A stretch of 64,000 nt of DNA from Terrimonas_A sp051954695. GTDB taxonomy: Bacteria > Bacteroidota > Bacteroidia > Chitinophagales > Chitinophagaceae. The notes under the pieces were generated by a model. That model did no database searches, was not told where the DNA came from, and saw only the letters and a list, made by a program, of their open reading frames with translations. Below, one piece after another: positions 53,556-62,149 of the stretch (position 1 is its first letter; each line of letters begins with the position of its first letter). The stretch lies in contig JBQCHL010000033.1 of assembly GCA_051954695.1 (NCBI GenBank), positions 61,166-125,165 of the forward strand, given 5' to 3'. The translations under genes and the position numbers were made by a program.

Positions 53556-55022
53556 ATGGATCGTTCCCTGATGATCTCTCAGCTTGAATCCCGGCAGGAA
53601 TGGGATATCGCCATTATCGGCGGTGGTGCTACTGGTCTCGGCGCTGCTGTGGATGCTGCCTCAAGGGGTTTCAAAACCATTCTCTTTGAACAGCACGATT
53701 TTGCCAGCGGCACTTCTTCAAGAAGCACCAAGTTGGTGCATGGCGGTGTTCGCTACCTGCAACAGGGCAATATCAAACTGGTAATGGAAGCACTGAAAGA
53801 AAGAGGCATCCTGTTAAAGAACGCTCCGCATCTCGCCCGTAATCAAACCTTTCTTGTTCCGAATTATAAATGGTGGGAAGGTCCTTTTTACGGCATCGGT
53901 TTGAAAATATATGATTGGATGGCGGGTAAGCTGGGACTCGGCCCTTCCCGTTTTCTTTCCAAAGATGAAACACTGAAACTCGCACCAACTTTGGACCCCA
54001 CCGATCTCCGTGGTGCGATATTATATCATGACGGACAGTTTGACGATGCAAGGCTGGCAATCAACCTGGCACAAACCGCTGCGCAACACGAAGCTGTTGT
54101 ACTGAATTATTTTCCCGTTACAGGTTTATTAAAGAACCAGGGCAAAATACAGGGAATCACAGTAAAAGATCAGCTCACCGGTAAACAATACGAAATAAAA
54201 TGCAAGGCATTGATCAATGCTACCGGTGTATTTACAGATACCATACTTGAAATGGATGATCCCGGTCATGAAAAAATGATCGCACCCAGCCAGGGCATCC
54301 ACCTGGTGGTGGATAAAGAGTTCCTGCCCGGGGATACGGCTATCCTGATTCCAAGGACTGATGACGGAAGAGTGCTTTTTGCCGTGCCCTGGCACGATAA
54401 GATCGTACTTGGCACCACGGATACACCAGTAGAACAGGTGGTTGCAGAACCTGTTCCGATGGAAGAAGAGATCAATTTCATTCTTAAACACACAGCGCTT
54501 TACTTATCGCGTGATCCGCAACGCAGTGATGTAAAAGGTATGTTTGCAGGTCTTCGTCCACTGGTTAAAGGAAAAAGCAAGAAGACCGCTGCGCTTTCAA
54601 GGGACCACCTGATCATGATAGGAGATTCAAAGATGATCACGATCACAGGAGGCAAATGGACTACCTACCGGAAAATGGCGGAAGATGTAATAAACACTGC
54701 AATCAAAGAAAATGGTTTGCCGGAAAAAAAATGTGTCACCATCGATCTCCATTTATATGGATACGATTTGCCGGTACCTTCTCCCATCTCCGTAACTCCT
54801 GAGGATATTCGCCGCAGCGTGCAGGAGGAAATGTGCATGATGGTAGAAGATTATTTAAGCCGCCGCACAAGACATTTATTGCTGGATGCACGTTCGGCAG
54901 TAGCAGCCGCACCTACTGTTGCTACAATAATGGCAGAATCATTAGGCAGAAATAAGGAATGGATAGAAGAACAGGTAAAAGCATTTACATCCCTTGCCAA
55001 AAACTATATCCTTCCTGGTTGA
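53556..55022 (+). CDS. glpD: FAD-dependent glycerol-3-phosphate dehydrogenase
   Basis: GlpD oxidises glycerol 3-phosphate to dihydroxyacetone phosphate and reduces quinone at the membrane. The 488-residue product has the FAD-binding IIGGGATGLGAAVDAASRG, FASGTSSRSTKLVHGGVRYL, the substrate-binding AKGMFAGLRPLVK-type site (VKGMFAGLRPLVKGKSK) and GGKWTTYRKMAED, all characteristic of GlpD. The C-terminal DAO_C domain is present. Aerobic form. Second gene of the glp operon. Confidence 0.95.
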   Translation: MDRSLMISQLESRQEWDIAIIGGGATGLGAAVDAASRGFKTILFEQHDFASGTSSRSTKLVHGGVRYLQQGNIKLVMEALKERGILLKNAPHLARNQTFLVPNYKWWEGPFYGIGLKIYDWMAGKLGLGPSRFLSKDETLKLAPTLDPTDLRGAILYHDGQFDDARLAINLAQTAAQHEAVVLNYFPVTGLLKNQGKIQGITVKDQLTGKQYEIKCKALINATGVFTDTILEMDDPGHEKMIAPSQGIHLVVDKEFLPGDTAILIPRTDDGRVLFAVPWHDKIVLGTTDTPVEQVVAEPVPMEEEINFILKHTALYLSRDPQRSDVKGMFAGLRPLVKGKSKKTAALSRDHLIMIGDSKMITITGGKWTTYRKMAEDVINTAIKENGLPEKKCVTIDLHLYGYDLPVPSPISVTPEDIRRSVQEEMCMMVEDYLSRRTRHLLLDARSAVAAAPTVATIMAESLGRNKEWIEEQVKAFTSLAKNYILPG

Positions 55023-55055
55023 TAAAATAAAATACCATCACTAAAAAATAAAATC

Positions 55056-55763
55056 ATGTCTCCTTTTATCGGCGAATTCACTGGCACGGCTCTTCTCCTT
55101 TTGTTTGGCGTCGGCGTGGTAGCAAACGTGGTGTTGTCAAAAACCAAAGGTCAGTCAAGCGGCTGGATCGTTATTACGTTTGGTTGGGCTATGGCTGTTT
55201 TTATGGGCGTGTATGCCTCCAATTCATTGGGAGGAAGCGGGCATTTGAACCCGGCGGTCAGTATCTCCCTGGCGCTATTCGGCGATTTTGATAGCAATCT
55301 CCTGGGTACTTATCTCGCTGCGCAAATGCTGGGAGCTTTCACCGGTACTGTAGCTGCATGGGTAGCGTATAAACAGCACTTTGATGCAACAACCGATGCT
55401 GATCTTAAACTTGCCGTGTTTTGTACAGCTCCTGCTATCCGTCATCCGCTTTATAATATACTGACGGAGATCATCGGAGGTTTCGCCTTATTGTTTGGAG
55501 CGCTTGCATTATCAAAACCCGCTTCCACTATGGGGGCATTAGATGCATTGCCTGTTGCACTGTTGGTATTGGGTATTGGTTTATCATTGGGCGGCCCAAC
55601 CGGTTATGCTATCAATCCTGCCAGGGACCTCGGCCCGCGCATTGCTCATTTTATTTTGCCCATTAAGGGCAAACGTGACAGCGATTGGGCTTATGCATGG
55701 ATACCTGTACTGGGGCCTATCATCGGTGCAATGATCGCAGCAAAGCTCTTTTCATTGCTATGA
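55056..55763 (+). CDS. glpF: Glycerol uptake facilitator (MIP family)
   Basis: A 235-residue aquaglyceroporin of the MIP family with six membrane segments and both NPA motifs: NPAVS in GHLNPAVSISLALF and NPARD in YAINPARDLGPRIAHF. The Asp after the second NPA (NPARD) is the mark of glycerol facilitators, which let glycerol enter by diffusion before GlpK traps it. Length is a little shorter than E. coli GlpF (281). Last gene of the glp operon; its end overlaps the convergent aminotransferase stop by six bases. Confidence 0.92.
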   Translation: MSPFIGEFTGTALLLLFGVGVVANVVLSKTKGQSSGWIVITFGWAMAVFMGVYASNSLGGSGHLNPAVSISLALFGDFDSNLLGTYLAAQMLGAFTGTVAAWVAYKQHFDATTDADLKLAVFCTAPAIRHPLYNILTEIIGGFALLFGALALSKPASTMGALDALPVALLVLGIGLSLGGPTGYAINPARDLGPRIAHFILPIKGKRDSDWAYAWIPVLGPIIGAMIAAKLFSLL

Positions 55764-56933
55764 AATGGATGACATGATCACTTCGCAAGCAGTTCTTATT
55801 TCTTCTTCCGTGATCACCAGGGGTGGAGAAATACGCAAGCTGTCTGAAGCAAATAAAAACCAATCTGTCAGTACCCCTTTTTCAATACACTGATCAATGA
55901 TCTTTTTATTCGTTTCAAAAGAATCGAACCTTACGGCCAGCCACAATCCATAAGAATGGACTTCTTTTATTTTCGGATGAACAAGCAATGAACGGAATAA
56001 TGTTTCTTTTTCCTTCACCTTATCCATCATCCCTTCCCCGATCAACACAGTCAATGCAGCTATACCGGCTGCGCAACTTACAGGATGCCCACCGAAAGTG
56101 GTGATATGCCCCAGCACCGGTGCATCCATCAATGTTCCCATCCTTTCCCTTGAACTGATAAACGCTCCTAACGGCATTCCTCCTCCCAGGGCTTTACCCA
56201 GCAAAAGAATATCCGGTACGATCCCGAAGTTTTCAAACCCCCAGAGTTTGCCGGTACGTCCGAACCCTGTTTGTATCTCATCCAGTATTAGCAAAGTACC
56301 TGTTTCGTTGCAGCGTTGGCGAAGCGCCTGCATCCATTCAATGGAAGGAGGTATAACGCCAGCCTCGGCCTGTACCGTTTCTGCGATCACGCAGGCTGTA
56401 TCAGTAGAAATCTCATCCAATGCCTGGAAGGACCCATATTTAAGATGACTGACTCCCGGAAGCAGGGGGCGAAATGCATTTCTCCAGTATTCGCTGCCCA
56501 TAATGCTGAGCGCTCCCTGCGTGGAGCCATGATATGAATGATCAAAAGCAATGATGCCTGGGCGGTTCATGATCCGCTTTGCCAGTTTCATCGCGCCTTC
56601 CACTGCTTCTGCTCCTGAATTGGTAAAATAAACCGAATCAAGTGTTGCCGGTAAATGACGGGTGAGCAACTGGGCATACCGGACCTGTGGTGTTTCCACA
56701 AATTCGCCATACACCATAATGTGGAGATAAGCATCCAATTGTTCTTTGATCGCTTTCACCACAGCAGGATGGCGATGACCTGTATTCGCTACACTAATGC
56801 CGCCGATCAGATCTATGTATTCTTTTCCTGCCGCATCATACAACCGCGCAGCTTCCGCTTTCACTATCTCAAGGGCTAAGGGGGCAGGAGAAGTTTGTGC
56901 CACATGACGCAAAAAAAGTTCTCTTTGATTCAT
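55758..56933 (-). CDS. Class III aminotransferase (PLP-dependent)
   Basis: A 391-residue PLP enzyme of the class III aminotransferase family (acetylornithine/ornithine/4-aminobutyrate type). The PLP site is in LILDEIQTGFGRTG and the catalytic Lys in LLLGKALGGGMPLGAF. Other marks are GGISVANTGHRHP and YFTNSGAEAVEGAMKLA (SGAEA phosphate-binding). The start MNQRELFLRHVAQTSP (ATG 56933) is preferred to 56963. The precise substrate is not determinable; the N-terminus resembles Bacteroidota ornithine- or lysine-type enzymes. It overlaps glpF convergently. Confidence 0.92.
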   Translation of the reverse strand: MNQRELFLRHVAQTSPAPLALEIVKAEAARLYDAAGKEYIDLIGGISVANTGHRHPAVVKAIKEQLDAYLHIMVYGEFVETPQVRYAQLLTRHLPATLDSVYFTNSGAEAVEGAMKLAKRIMNRPGIIAFDHSYHGSTQGALSIMGSEYWRNAFRPLLPGVSHLKYGSFQALDEISTDTACVIAETVQAEAGVIPPSIEWMQALRQRCNETGTLLILDEIQTGFGRTGKLWGFENFGIVPDILLLGKALGGGMPLGAFISSRERMGTLMDAPVLGHITTFGGHPVSCAAGIAALTVLIGEGMMDKVKEKETLFRSLLVHPKIKEVHSYGLWLAVRFDSFETNKKIIDQCIEKGVLTDWFLFASDSLRISPPLVITEEEIRTACEVIMSSIS

Positions 56934-57019
56934 ATTGCAAAGGACGCAAAGAAAGCCCAACACGGCAAGAAATTATCTAATTTGCAACTCTTTAGAATAT
57001 ACTAAAACCCAAACCAGTT

Positions 57020-57544
57020 ATGCCTGTCATCCTTCCAGTAGAAAACAAACATCCCCAGTTTGGCGATAATTGTTTTATCGCGCCCAATGCTACTATTGTT
57101 GGTGACGTGGTAATGGGTAAGGACTGCAGCATCTGGTTCAATGCTGTGGTAAGAGGGGATGTGAACTTCATCCGGATGGGTGATAAGGTGAACATACAGG
57201 ACGGAGCCTGCATTCACTGCACTTACCAGAAATACGGTACACAGATCGGCAACAATGTATCGATCGGCCATCATGCGATTGTACATGGCTGCACGGTACA
57301 CGATAATGTACTGATTGGAATGGGCGCCATTGTGATGGACAATGCCGTGGTACACAGCAATACTATTATTGCAGCAGGCGCTGTAGTGCTGGAAAATACG
57401 GTTTGCGAAGCAGGCAGCATTTATGCCGGCGTACCCGCCAAAAAAGTAAAGGATATTTCGCAGGAGCTGATCAATGGCGAGATCAACCGGATCGCCAATA
57501 ATTATGTGAAATATGCCGGCTGGTTCAAAGGAAAAGCAGAATAA
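57020..57544 (+). CDS. Gamma-class carbonic anhydrase family protein
   Basis: A 174-residue left-handed beta-helix protein of the gamma carbonic anhydrase/YrdA/CaiE group. Hexapeptide repeats are visible (ATIVGD, VNIQDG, VSIGHH, VLIGMG). Zinc-binding His residues fall in CIHCTYQKYG, SIGHHAIVHG. The pair of Arg/Asp marks (FNAVVRGDVNFIRMGD) are conserved. Activity varies in this group; many members are not active carbonic anhydrases. It stands alone in a plus-strand group. Confidence 0.92.
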   Translation: MPVILPVENKHPQFGDNCFIAPNATIVGDVVMGKDCSIWFNAVVRGDVNFIRMGDKVNIQDGACIHCTYQKYGTQIGNNVSIGHHAIVHGCTVHDNVLIGMGAIVMDNAVVHSNTIIAAGAVVLENTVCEAGSIYAGVPAKKVKDISQELINGEINRIANNYVKYAGWFKGKAE

Positions 57545-57672
57545 CCGCCTTAAATACAGAAATTTAATATTGCAACAGATTCTTTCTCAATAAAGCAGAA
57601 CGGAATCAGTAATTTTACTATACCACAACCCGCGGATATGAGTTATTTTAGTATTGTCAATTTGATTACAGC

Positions 57673-57858
57673 ATGAAAAACCTTCTGGCCATATTCACTC
57701 TTTTTTGTTTTATGACAATGGCCGTTTCCTGCAGTTTATTCAGATCGAATAAAACCGGTTGTCCTACCAACGGAAAGAATATCGGTGCTGAAAAACTGGT
57801 CAGCGGTGATCCAGCAGCAGAAAAAGCTGCACGGAAAGCCAAAAAATTCAAAAGTTAA
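57673..57858 (+). CDS. Very small lipoprotein
   Basis: A 61-residue predicted lipoprotein with signal MKNLLAIFTLFCFMTMAVSC (lipobox AVSC, Cys20). The mature part has one Cys-Pro-Thr-Asn (CPTNGKN) and a basic helical C-terminus (KAARKAKKFKS). Similar tiny proteins are common in Chitinophagaceae. The basic tail could bind polyanions such as LPS or peptidoglycan; this is inference only. Confidence 0.7.
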   Translation: MKNLLAIFTLFCFMTMAVSCSLFRSNKTGCPTNGKNIGAEKLVSGDPAAEKAARKAKKFKS

Positions 57859-57898
57859 CATCCGCATAGAGCAGCGATTTAAGCTGGATCCAGGTCTT

Positions 57899-57934
57899 AT
57901 AGTAAAACCATTAAACCTTTAAAAATTTTACTAT
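57899..57934. promoter_or_regulatory. Inverted repeat over the start codon of a small gene
   Basis: ATAGTAAAA (57899-57907) and TTTTACTAT (57926-57934) form a perfect nine-base inverted repeat with an 18-base gap; its right arm covers the first bases of the ATG at 57933. It could hide the start in an RNA hairpin or bind a dimeric repressor. Confidence 0.45.
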
Positions 57935-58256
57935 GAGCGTTACCCTGAGAACTGATCTTGGCTGCACGGAAGCCGTAATTGCAGATGACGGCACTCTGAA
58001 CCTGTTTTACCAGGCAGCAGGCATCCTGAACAAGGACCTTCATATCAAATTCCTCAACAAAGAAGACGAATTCGATTCCATCAACTGGGATTTCCGTTTT
58101 AAAGGATCTACCCTTACACTGCATTACAATATTTACAATGGCATTTCTGTATTTCCTACCAAAACAAGGGATGCAGTAAGCCGGGAGAATGAGGCTGCTG
58201 TGGAACTGGCACGCATACTGGCAGGCAAGCTGGTAACAACCAGAAACGTAGCATAG
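57933..58256 (+). CDS. Small conserved protein, unknown function
   Basis: A 107-residue soluble protein: MSVTLRTDLGCTEAVIADDG, then a strand-rich core (LHIKFLNKEDEFDSINWDF, FKGSTLTLHYNIYNGISVFP) and a helical end (NEAAVELARILAGKLV). No signal peptide or membrane segment. I do not recognise the family. Its start lies in an inverted repeat, and a long AT-rich inverted repeat follows it before rsgA. Alone in its region. Function unknown. Confidence 0.7.
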   Translation: MSVTLRTDLGCTEAVIADDGTLNLFYQAAGILNKDLHIKFLNKEDEFDSINWDFRFKGSTLTLHYNIYNGISVFPTKTRDAVSRENEAAVELARILAGKLVTTRNVA

Positions 58257-58270
58257 CACGATATCATTGG

Positions 58271-58322
58271 TTTAAAAGTTCAAAGGTTTAAAGATTTAAC
58301 GTTAAACCTTTGAACTTTTAAA
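58271..58322. repeat. 21-base inverted repeat between convergent genes
   Basis: Arms 58271-58291 and 58302-58322 pair perfectly over a ten-base loop. The AT-rich words (TTTAAAAGTTCAAAGG) resemble the low-complexity intergenic repeats common in Bacteroidota. It lies between a plus-strand gene and rsgA and may end both transcripts, although no T-run is seen. Confidence 0.7.
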
Positions 58323-58329
58323 TCTTAAA

Positions 58330-59259
58330 CTAGTAGTTCCTTTCTTCTATCGAGTCCAGGATCCCCGCATAGCTCACATACCTGTCTTCCTGAATGATCC
58401 CTTCCGCTACGGCCTGTTTGATGGCGCAGCCAGGCTCATTAAGATGAAGGCAATTATTGAACTGGCAGTTCTGCAGCCTGTCGCGCATTTCAGGGAAATA
58501 ATGGGAAAGTTCCTGCCTGGTAATGTCTACCAATCCGAATTCCCGCATACCGGGCGTGTCAATGATCTTTCCTCCATCGGGCAGATCAAACATTTCAGCA
58601 AAAGTGGTGGTATGCATTCCTTTGCCGCTCCAGTTGCTTACTTCCTGCGTTTTCAGTGCAAGATGAGGCAAAATAGAATTCAGCAAAGTGGATTTCCCAA
58701 CACCGCTATGTCCGCTAATTAGCGTAATCTTATCTTTCAAGGCATCCTGCAAAGCATCAATACCCATTTTTTCTTTGGTACTGGTAAGAAAAACAGGATA
58801 GCCTATCGCTGTATACATCTCCTGAAAATGTGTAAACTGCTCCTGTTCCTTTCTTTTATAAATGTCTGCTTTATTAAACACCAGCAAGGGCTTCACGTGA
58901 TACATTTCTGAGGCTATCAGGAAACGGTCGATAAATCCCTGCGAAGTCCTGGGCTCTTTCAGCGTTGCCACCAGCAGCGACTGGTCAAGATTGGCTGCAA
59001 TGATATGGTGCTGGTGCTTTGCCCGCGGAGATTGCCGGTTGATATAATTCCGACGCGGCTGGATATCTGTGATCGTTGCTGTATTTTCTTTTTCATCCTC
59101 CAGCTCAATCATCACTTCATCACCTACGGCAATAGGATTGGTACTGGTAATATCATCTATTTTAAAAACGCCCTTCATGCGGGCATTATGCCATTTACCA
59201 TTTTCATCCTTTACGGTGTACCAGCTTCCCGTTGATTTATATACTACAGCTTTTTTCAT
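58330..59259 (-). CDS. rsgA: Ribosome small-subunit GTPase RsgA
   Basis: RsgA checks the late 30S subunit during maturation, working with RbfA (whose gene is at the left edge). The 309-residue protein has the N-terminal OB fold (GSWYTVKDENGKWHNARMKG), a circularly permuted GTPase domain (NKAD, then GHSGVGKSTLLNS as the P-loop and DTPGMREFGLVD), and a C-terminal zinc knuckle (NCQFNNCLHLNEPGCAI, CxxxxCxHxxxxxC). All motifs are intact and the length is normal. Minus strand, after the BatA gene by 29 bases, but the functions differ. Confidence 0.95.
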   Translation of the reverse strand: MKKAVVYKSTGSWYTVKDENGKWHNARMKGVFKIDDITSTNPIAVGDEVMIELEDEKENTATITDIQPRRNYINRQSPRAKHQHHIIAANLDQSLLVATLKEPRTSQGFIDRFLIASEMYHVKPLLVFNKADIYKRKEQEQFTHFQEMYTAIGYPVFLTSTKEKMGIDALQDALKDKITLISGHSGVGKSTLLNSILPHLALKTQEVSNWSGKGMHTTTFAEMFDLPDGGKIIDTPGMREFGLVDITRQELSHYFPEMRDRLQNCQFNNCLHLNEPGCAIKQAVAEGIIQEDRYVSYAGILDSIEERNY

Positions 59260-59288
59260 ACTTCACGAATTTCAGCAATATCCTGTTA

Positions 59289-60302
59289 TCAGGGAAACTT
59301 TTTCAACCAGGTGAAGCGCAAAACGATCTCAATAAGCAGGAAACCGAGTGCGGCAAATACAAAAGGCAGGAATAATTCGCGGTAGCGTTTATAAGAGGTG
59401 ATCTCCACTTTAGAGCGTTCCAACTGATCGATCTGCTTGTAGATACTCTGCAATCCTTCTTTATCTTTTGCCCGGAAATATTTTCCGCCGGTTTCATTGG
59501 CGATCCTGCGCAGCAGGTCTTCATCAATAAAATCCATAGCCGCATTGCGCTGTGGGGGTTCATTACCGGTTATTTCCACGATATTGGAAGGAATGGCGCC
59601 CATACCGATAGCATATACTTTCACCTGGTGCGATTTGGCAATTTCCAACGCTGTTACCGGGTCAATCAACCGGGTATCCGGCGCATCTTCTTTCCCATCT
59701 GTCAATAAAATGATCACACGGCTTTTTGCCTTACTTTCCGATAAACGGTCTACCGCGGTAGCCAGTCCTTCTCCAATCACAGTGCCGTCTTTTAAAAAAC
59801 GCCGGCTCTCCAGGGTCTGTATCTGCCGGATAAGTGTGTTCCTGTCGGTCGTGATCGGGCATTGGGTAAAGCTTTCCCCGGAGAAGATCACCAGGCCGAT
59901 CCGGTCTACCGGGCGGCTGCGGACAAATTCTTCTGCCACTTCTTTCGCCACTTCCATTCTCGACGGCAATATATCACGGGAGCCCATGCTGCCGCTTACA
60001 TCCATGCACAAAACGATATCAATACCCTCTCCTACTGTTTGTTGCTGATCATTCCGTTTCTGTGGTCGTGCCAGTGCCATGATCAGTGCAGCAATGGCCA
60101 GAACACGGAGGATAAAAGGAATATGCCGGAAATAGACCTTGGCTGAAGGTGTATTGAATGCTTCTGAAGAAGACACGCGCACAGTGGCCACCCTGCTATC
60201 ATATTTTTTGCGGTACCAGAATATCATCAATGGCACCAGCGCAAAAAGACCGAAGGCCAGCGGATAAGCAAAATCAATATTTCGTAACCAGTCGTAAAGC
60301 AT
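59289..60302 (-). CDS. batA: BatA-like VWA membrane protein
   Basis: A 337-residue aerotolerance protein of the Bat operon. Membrane segments at the start (FAYPLAFGLFALVPLMIFWY, HIPFILRVLAIAALIMALA) and at the end (LFLPFVFAALGFLLIEIVLRF) flank a VWA domain with a MIDAS site CMDVSGSMGSRD and TDGKEDAPDTR. Order in the operon: MoxR, DUF58, BatD-like, BatA. The role is in envelope or oxidative stress resistance in Bacteroides; mechanism uncertain. The usual BatB and tetratricopeptide BatC do not follow: the next gene is rsgA. Confidence 0.9.
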   Translation of the reverse strand: MLYDWLRNIDFAYPLAFGLFALVPLMIFWYRKKYDSRVATVRVSSSEAFNTPSAKVYFRHIPFILRVLAIAALIMALARPQKRNDQQQTVGEGIDIVLCMDVSGSMGSRDILPSRMEVAKEVAEEFVRSRPVDRIGLVIFSGESFTQCPITTDRNTLIRQIQTLESRRFLKDGTVIGEGLATAVDRLSESKAKSRVIILLTDGKEDAPDTRLIDPVTALEIAKSHQVKVYAIGMGAIPSNIVEITGNEPPQRNAAMDFIDEDLLRRIANETGGKYFRAKDKEGLQSIYKQIDQLERSKVEITSYKRYRELFLPFVFAALGFLLIEIVLRFTWLKKFP

Positions 60303-60343
60303 TGTCCTTTTTAATAAAATTTCTTGCCGTTGTTCTCAAGGTT

Positions 60344-61258
60344 TTAACCAGGTAAAGAGTTTGTGGGCGGTTGTATTGATTGTTCGATATGTTCTATACT
60401 CTTTTTAATTGTTTCAAATGTCTTTGTATCATCAGCAGATGATGGTTCATATTTGGCAAATTTCACCATGTCGCTCAATTGCAAAGTATCAGCAAGCTGT
60501 TTGAATATGCCTTCTTCCATACCAATAGAACGCAACTGCAGCACAAGGTCGCCTGTTGTTTGCTGTAATGAATGCACACCCTTTCTTTTTTCAACATACA
60601 CACGGAACACATCTGTTAACCCGGAATAATAAGCTTTGGGAGTCAATCTTTCTTTCCTCAATTTTTCCAGTTGTTCCAAAGCCTGCTTATACGGATGAAC
60701 GGGCGGTGGTGCAGGTTTCGCTACCGGCTTCTTCGGTCTTCTTAATAAAAGGGCCAACAGCAATACCAGCAATACCCCGCCACCGACATACCACCACAGC
60801 CGGTTGTCTTTTTTTTCTTCCGGCGGGTTTACCTCGAGTATATCTTTTACATCATGATATGGTTGCTGCGGATCAAATGGCGAGAATCCCACATCAACAG
60901 GTATGGAATCAGTAGCGGCTGCTTCTCCTAATGGAAGCACTGGTATCACCCAATGGCCTGAATCAAAACTGGTGATCTGGATCACCTGCGACAAAATGGT
61001 GCCGCCGCCGGTATTGGATGTATCGATCTTACCAAAGGAAATAAATTCAAAATGCGGTATTGAATCCAGTTGAAAGAAACGGATCGGCTGGGTTTCGGGT
61101 ATATCTGCCTCCAGGGTCAGTTGTATACGCTCTCCAATCAGGATCTGAGAGCGGTCAACCGAAGCTTTTACCACAGTTTTGCTCTGTGCAGCTAAAAGCC
61201 CTGAAAAAAATAAAGCTATGCTGCAAAAGGTGGTCTTATGAAAAAAGTTTTTGGTCAT
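60344..61258 (-). CDS. BatD-like single-pass membrane protein
   Basis: A 304-residue protein of the Bat operon. MTKNFFHKTTFCSIALFFSGLLAAQ is a signal peptide. Residues about 27-145 form a beta-sandwich periplasmic domain (VVKASVDRSQILIGERIQLTLEA; ILSQVIQITSFDSGHWVIP), then a single membrane segment WWYVGGGVLLVLLLALLLRR (20 residues), a Pro-rich linker and a helical cytoplasmic part (YYSGLTDVFRVYVEKRKGV). It is a short form of BatD, which usually has multiple repeats of the sandwich. It lies between DUF58 and BatA genes in the operon. Confidence 0.8.
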   Translation of the reverse strand: MTKNFFHKTTFCSIALFFSGLLAAQSKTVVKASVDRSQILIGERIQLTLEADIPETQPIRFFQLDSIPHFEFISFGKIDTSNTGGGTILSQVIQITSFDSGHWVIPVLPLGEAAATDSIPVDVGFSPFDPQQPYHDVKDILEVNPPEEKKDNRLWWYVGGGVLLVLLLALLLRRPKKPVAKPAPPPVHPYKQALEQLEKLRKERLTPKAYYSGLTDVFRVYVEKRKGVHSLQQTTGDLVLQLRSIGMEEGIFKQLADTLQLSDMVKFAKYEPSSADDTKTFETIKKSIEHIEQSIQPPTNSLPG

Positions 61259-61270
61259 TCAATAGGTGGT

Positions 61271-62143
61271 TCACTTGTTTCGGCTGAGAAAAAACCGTTG
61301 CAGCACTTTTACATAATCATCGCCTGTTTGTAAATGTAGCAGGTCACTACCTGCTTTTTTGAATGTTTGCGTACTATATTCAGTGATCCTGAAAAATTCC
61401 TGCTGGTAACTTTCACGAACAAAGGCATTGCTGCTATCAACCCATCGCGTAAGCCCCGATTCAGCATCCTGCACCTGCCACAATCCGGCTTTAGGCAATT
61501 GCATGTCCATCCGGTCGTATATTTTGATGCCGATCACATCGTGTTTTTTTCCTGCAATGCGTAAAGCATCTTCATAATTCGCATCAATAAAATCACTCAG
61601 TACAAATGCGATACTTTTTTGCTTGGCGCAATTATTAAAATACCGCAGTGCGGCACTCAATTGCGTCCCTTTCCCTTTCGGCTCCTTACTCAGCAATTCC
61701 CTGACAATATAAAGCGCTTGCTGCCGCCCTTTCTTTGGAGGAAGATACGCTTCCACTTTATCACTGTAAAAGATCACGCCTATTTTATCGCCGTTATTCA
61801 CGGCTGAAAAACTCAGCACTGCTCCTATCTCCGTAATAATATCTCTTTTTGTAGCATGCCGGGTGCCAAACCTTGAACTGGCACTGATATCAACCAGCAA
61901 CATCACTGTCAGTTCTCTTTCCTCTTCAAATACCTTACTAAAAGGGTGGCCAAACCTTGCAGATACGTTCCAGTCGATAAATCGTATATCATCACCTGCC
62001 GAATACTCCCTCACTTCCTTGAACGACATACCCTTTCCTTTAAACGCACTATGATACTCACCGGTAAACAGATCGCTTGCAAGTTTCTTGCTTTTGATCT
62101 CCAGTGCTCTTACTTTTTTTATGATCTCACTTGTGGTTAGCAT
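61271..62143 (-). CDS. DUF58 protein of the Bat operon
   Basis: A 290-residue cytoplasmic protein with the DUF58 motif: EYSAGDDIRFIDWNVSARFG, followed by EERELTVMLLVDISASSRFGT, which is a VWA-like metal site (DxSxS). This protein normally follows the MoxR ATPase and works with it. Start ATG 62143 is seven bases after the moxR stop, so the two are translated together. No membrane segment is present. Its function is as a partner in a chaperone-like system; no substrate is known. Confidence 0.92.
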   Translation of the reverse strand: MLTTSEIIKKVRALEIKSKKLASDLFTGEYHSAFKGKGMSFKEVREYSAGDDIRFIDWNVSARFGHPFSKVFEEERELTVMLLVDISASSRFGTRHATKRDIITEIGAVLSFSAVNNGDKIGVIFYSDKVEAYLPPKKGRQQALYIVRELLSKEPKGKGTQLSAALRYFNNCAKQKSIAFVLSDFIDANYEDALRIAGKKHDVIGIKIYDRMDMQLPKAGLWQVQDAESGLTRWVDSSNAFVRESYQQEFFRITEYSTQTFKKAGSDLLHLQTGDDYVKVLQRFFLSRNK

Positions 62144-62149
62144 CGTTGA

